This document shows, piece by piece, positions 34,355 through 35,242 of a stretch of DNA of 35,242 nt. The notes beneath the pieces were generated by a model that saw only the letters and a list, made by a program, of their open reading frames with translations, was not told the origin of the DNA and made no database searches. The translations under genes were made by a program, and so were the position numbers. The number at the start of each line of letters is the position of its first letter. Within the stretch, counting starts at the first letter, position 1. Origin of the DNA: a bacterium (lineage in GTDB: Bacteria > Chloroflexota > Chloroflexia > Chloroflexales > Kallotenuaceae); assembly GCA_016781525.1 (NCBI GenBank), contig JADDQE010000195.1:1-35242 (forward strand). Direction: 5' to 3'.

Positions 34355-35242
34355 CTAGATGCGGACGCGTGCTCGATGAACTCGAATGCTATGCAGTAAC
34401 ATCGTCAGGCCAAGCAGCACTACGCCCCATACCGGTGCTCCGCCGCTTGTGTGCGGCAGCTCAGCCTTTTCGCCGAACGGCTCCAGGGTTGCAGCCGCTA
34501 CCTCGGCCTTTGCGGGCGGCTCCGGAGTTGACGTTGCGGCAACGGTTGGCGCAGCCGTTGGCGTCGGCACGTTCCTCGTCACTACCTTCACCGCGACGAC
34601 GTTGGAGAAGAGGGTCTGCTCCGCATTCTTGTAGGTCAGCGAGGCCTGATTCAGGATCATCTTACCGCTAACATCCACTGAGCGAGCACGGACCTTAATC
34701 TTTACTGTAACCGTCTCACCACCGGCAAGCGTAGCACGCACAGCCTCCACCTTCTGATCCTTCGTCGTCACCTTCAGACCACTGGCCGAGACGTCGACAA
34801 TCTCCAAGAGCGGGTTAAGCTCGTCGCTGATCACTACATCGTTGATCGCCGGAATGTCGAGCATCTTTTCCAGGATCGGCTTCCGCGCTCGCGGCGAGAA
34901 CGGCGACGTGCCTCCAGCGGCGTTATCCACATTTTGCAGCGTGATGACATACTCGAACGTGTTACCGACGAAGACCTGGCCCCAATCGCTATTAAGATTG
35001 AAGCGCAGCGACGGCTGGTTCGGAACCGGTGTCATCACTGGAGCCATCGTCGGCCCAAGCGTTGCCGTCGGCGCGGGTGTGCTGGTTGTGGTCGCCTGTG
35101 CAGCAGCTGAGGGCACCGCCCGCTTGCGTACAGCGGGCTTGGTCGGGCTTGGCACAGCTGGCTTTGGCGCAGCTGGCTTCGGCGCGGCTGGCTTTGGCGC
35201 GGTTGGCTTCGGCGCGGCTGGCTTCGGCGCGGCTGGCTTCGG
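34355..35242 (-). CDS. Surface protein with DUF11-like domain and LPxTG-like tail (5' end missing)
   Basis: The visible 295 residues are the C-terminal part of a protein whose start lies beyond the window. From the window edge come five-residue units of the PKPAA type (about 29 residues), a Pro/Thr/Ala-rich linker, and one DUF11-like beta domain (NSDWGQVFVGNTFEYVITLQ, then VVISDELNPLLEIVDV and LAGGETVTVKIKVRA). The end is LPHTSGG, a hydrophobic helix (APVWGVVLLGLTMLL) and a basic tail RVHRARVRI, the layout of a sortase-type cell-wall signal, with Ser in place of the usual Gly in LPxTG. A GTG at 35155 could be mistaken for the start, but the frame stays open to the edge. It is a plausible surface companion of the secreted DUF11 protein. 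Confidence 0.85.
   Translation of the reverse strand, partial: PKPAAPKPAAPKPTAPKPAAPKPAAPKPAVPSPTKPAVRKRAVPSAAAQATTTSTPAPTATLGPTMAPVMTPVPNQPSLRFNLNSDWGQVFVGNTFEYVITLQNVDNAAGGTSPFSPRARKPILEKMLDIPAINDVVISDELNPLLEIVDVSASGLKVTTKDQKVEAVRATLAGGETVTVKIKVRARSVDVSGKMILNQASLTYKNAEQTLFSNVVAVKVVTRNVPTPTAAPTVAATSTPEPPAKAEVAAATLEPFGEKAELPHTSGGAPVWGVVLLGLTMLLHSIRVHRARVRI
35156..35242. repeat. 15-bp tandem repeat coding for PKPAA units
   Basis: Nearly six consecutive 15-base units (GGCGCGGCTGGCTTC on the plus strand, with few changes) encode repeated Pro-Lys-Pro-Ala-Ala. The array continues past the window end. Confidence 0.9.

Noticed and set aside
1..35242. CRISPR array, phage genes or insertion sequence
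   Set aside because: No regularly spaced direct repeats, no phage or transposase proteins; the tandem repeats seen are heptamers or coding repeats.

Overview
The window reads as a chromosomal segment of a Chloroflexota bacterium, probably class Chloroflexia. This rests on GC-rich coding DNA, peptide-ABC operons with Tat/lipoprotein binding proteins, an ArsR-type regulator with a long N-terminal half, DUF11-type surface proteins with calcium-loop motifs, a GT-C-like membrane protein, and short intergenic arrays with a 7-bp period. The lineage is an inference from gene style, not from a marker gene. There is no phage, plasmid, insertion sequence or CRISPR array, and the window is mostly ordinary core genome.

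Layout. (1) 380-6021, minus strand: a peptide-uptake operon read as binding protein, permease B, permease C, S9 peptidase, with a TTGACA-17-TATACT promoter at 6279-6307 and no ATPase genes. (2) 6571-9879, minus: tRNA-Thr(CGT) with its own promoter and terminator, and an SbcC/Rad50-like ATPase with an extended -10 promoter. (3) 9953-16239, minus: a complete peptide ABC transporter (binding protein, B, C, D, F). Both transporter operons carry a strong hairpin just after the binding-protein gene. (4) 16375-17651, minus: two unrecognised genes, one with a degenerate P-loop/AAA-like pattern. (5) 17930-24169, plus: housekeeping genes fmdB-like, cysE, cysS, prmA, rsmE and ctpA, separated in places by heptameric inverted-repeat elements. 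(6) 24250-26470, minus: comF-like gene, then an ECF sigma factor and its zinc-type anti-sigma factor, with an ECF-like promoter directly upstream. (7) 26688-27767, plus: ArsR-type regulator. (8) 28093-35242: cell-surface and membrane genes. These are a secreted DUF11-type protein with a near-identical internal duplication, a 1.1-kb gene-free region holding a strong promoter with an operator-like palindrome, a GT-C-like membrane protein that appears leaderless with a GTG start, a DUF2231 membrane protein, and a wall-anchored DUF11 protein cut by the window end.

How the genes fit together. The two transporter operons suggest an organism that feeds on peptides. Oligopeptides are bound outside, imported, and cut by the S9 peptidase. 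The first system may borrow the DppD/DppF ATPases of the second. cysE and cysS pair cysteine synthesis with cysteine tRNA charging. The sigma/anti-sigma pair is likely a membrane-gated envelope response, but its regulon is not visible here.

No wholly new system is evident. The points most worth a second look are the heptamer intergenic elements, the leaderless GTG gene, the orphan promoter/operator at 31291-31342, the 135-bp duplication in the surface protein, the three-fold repeat in the anti-sigma factor, and the degenerate AAA-like protein.
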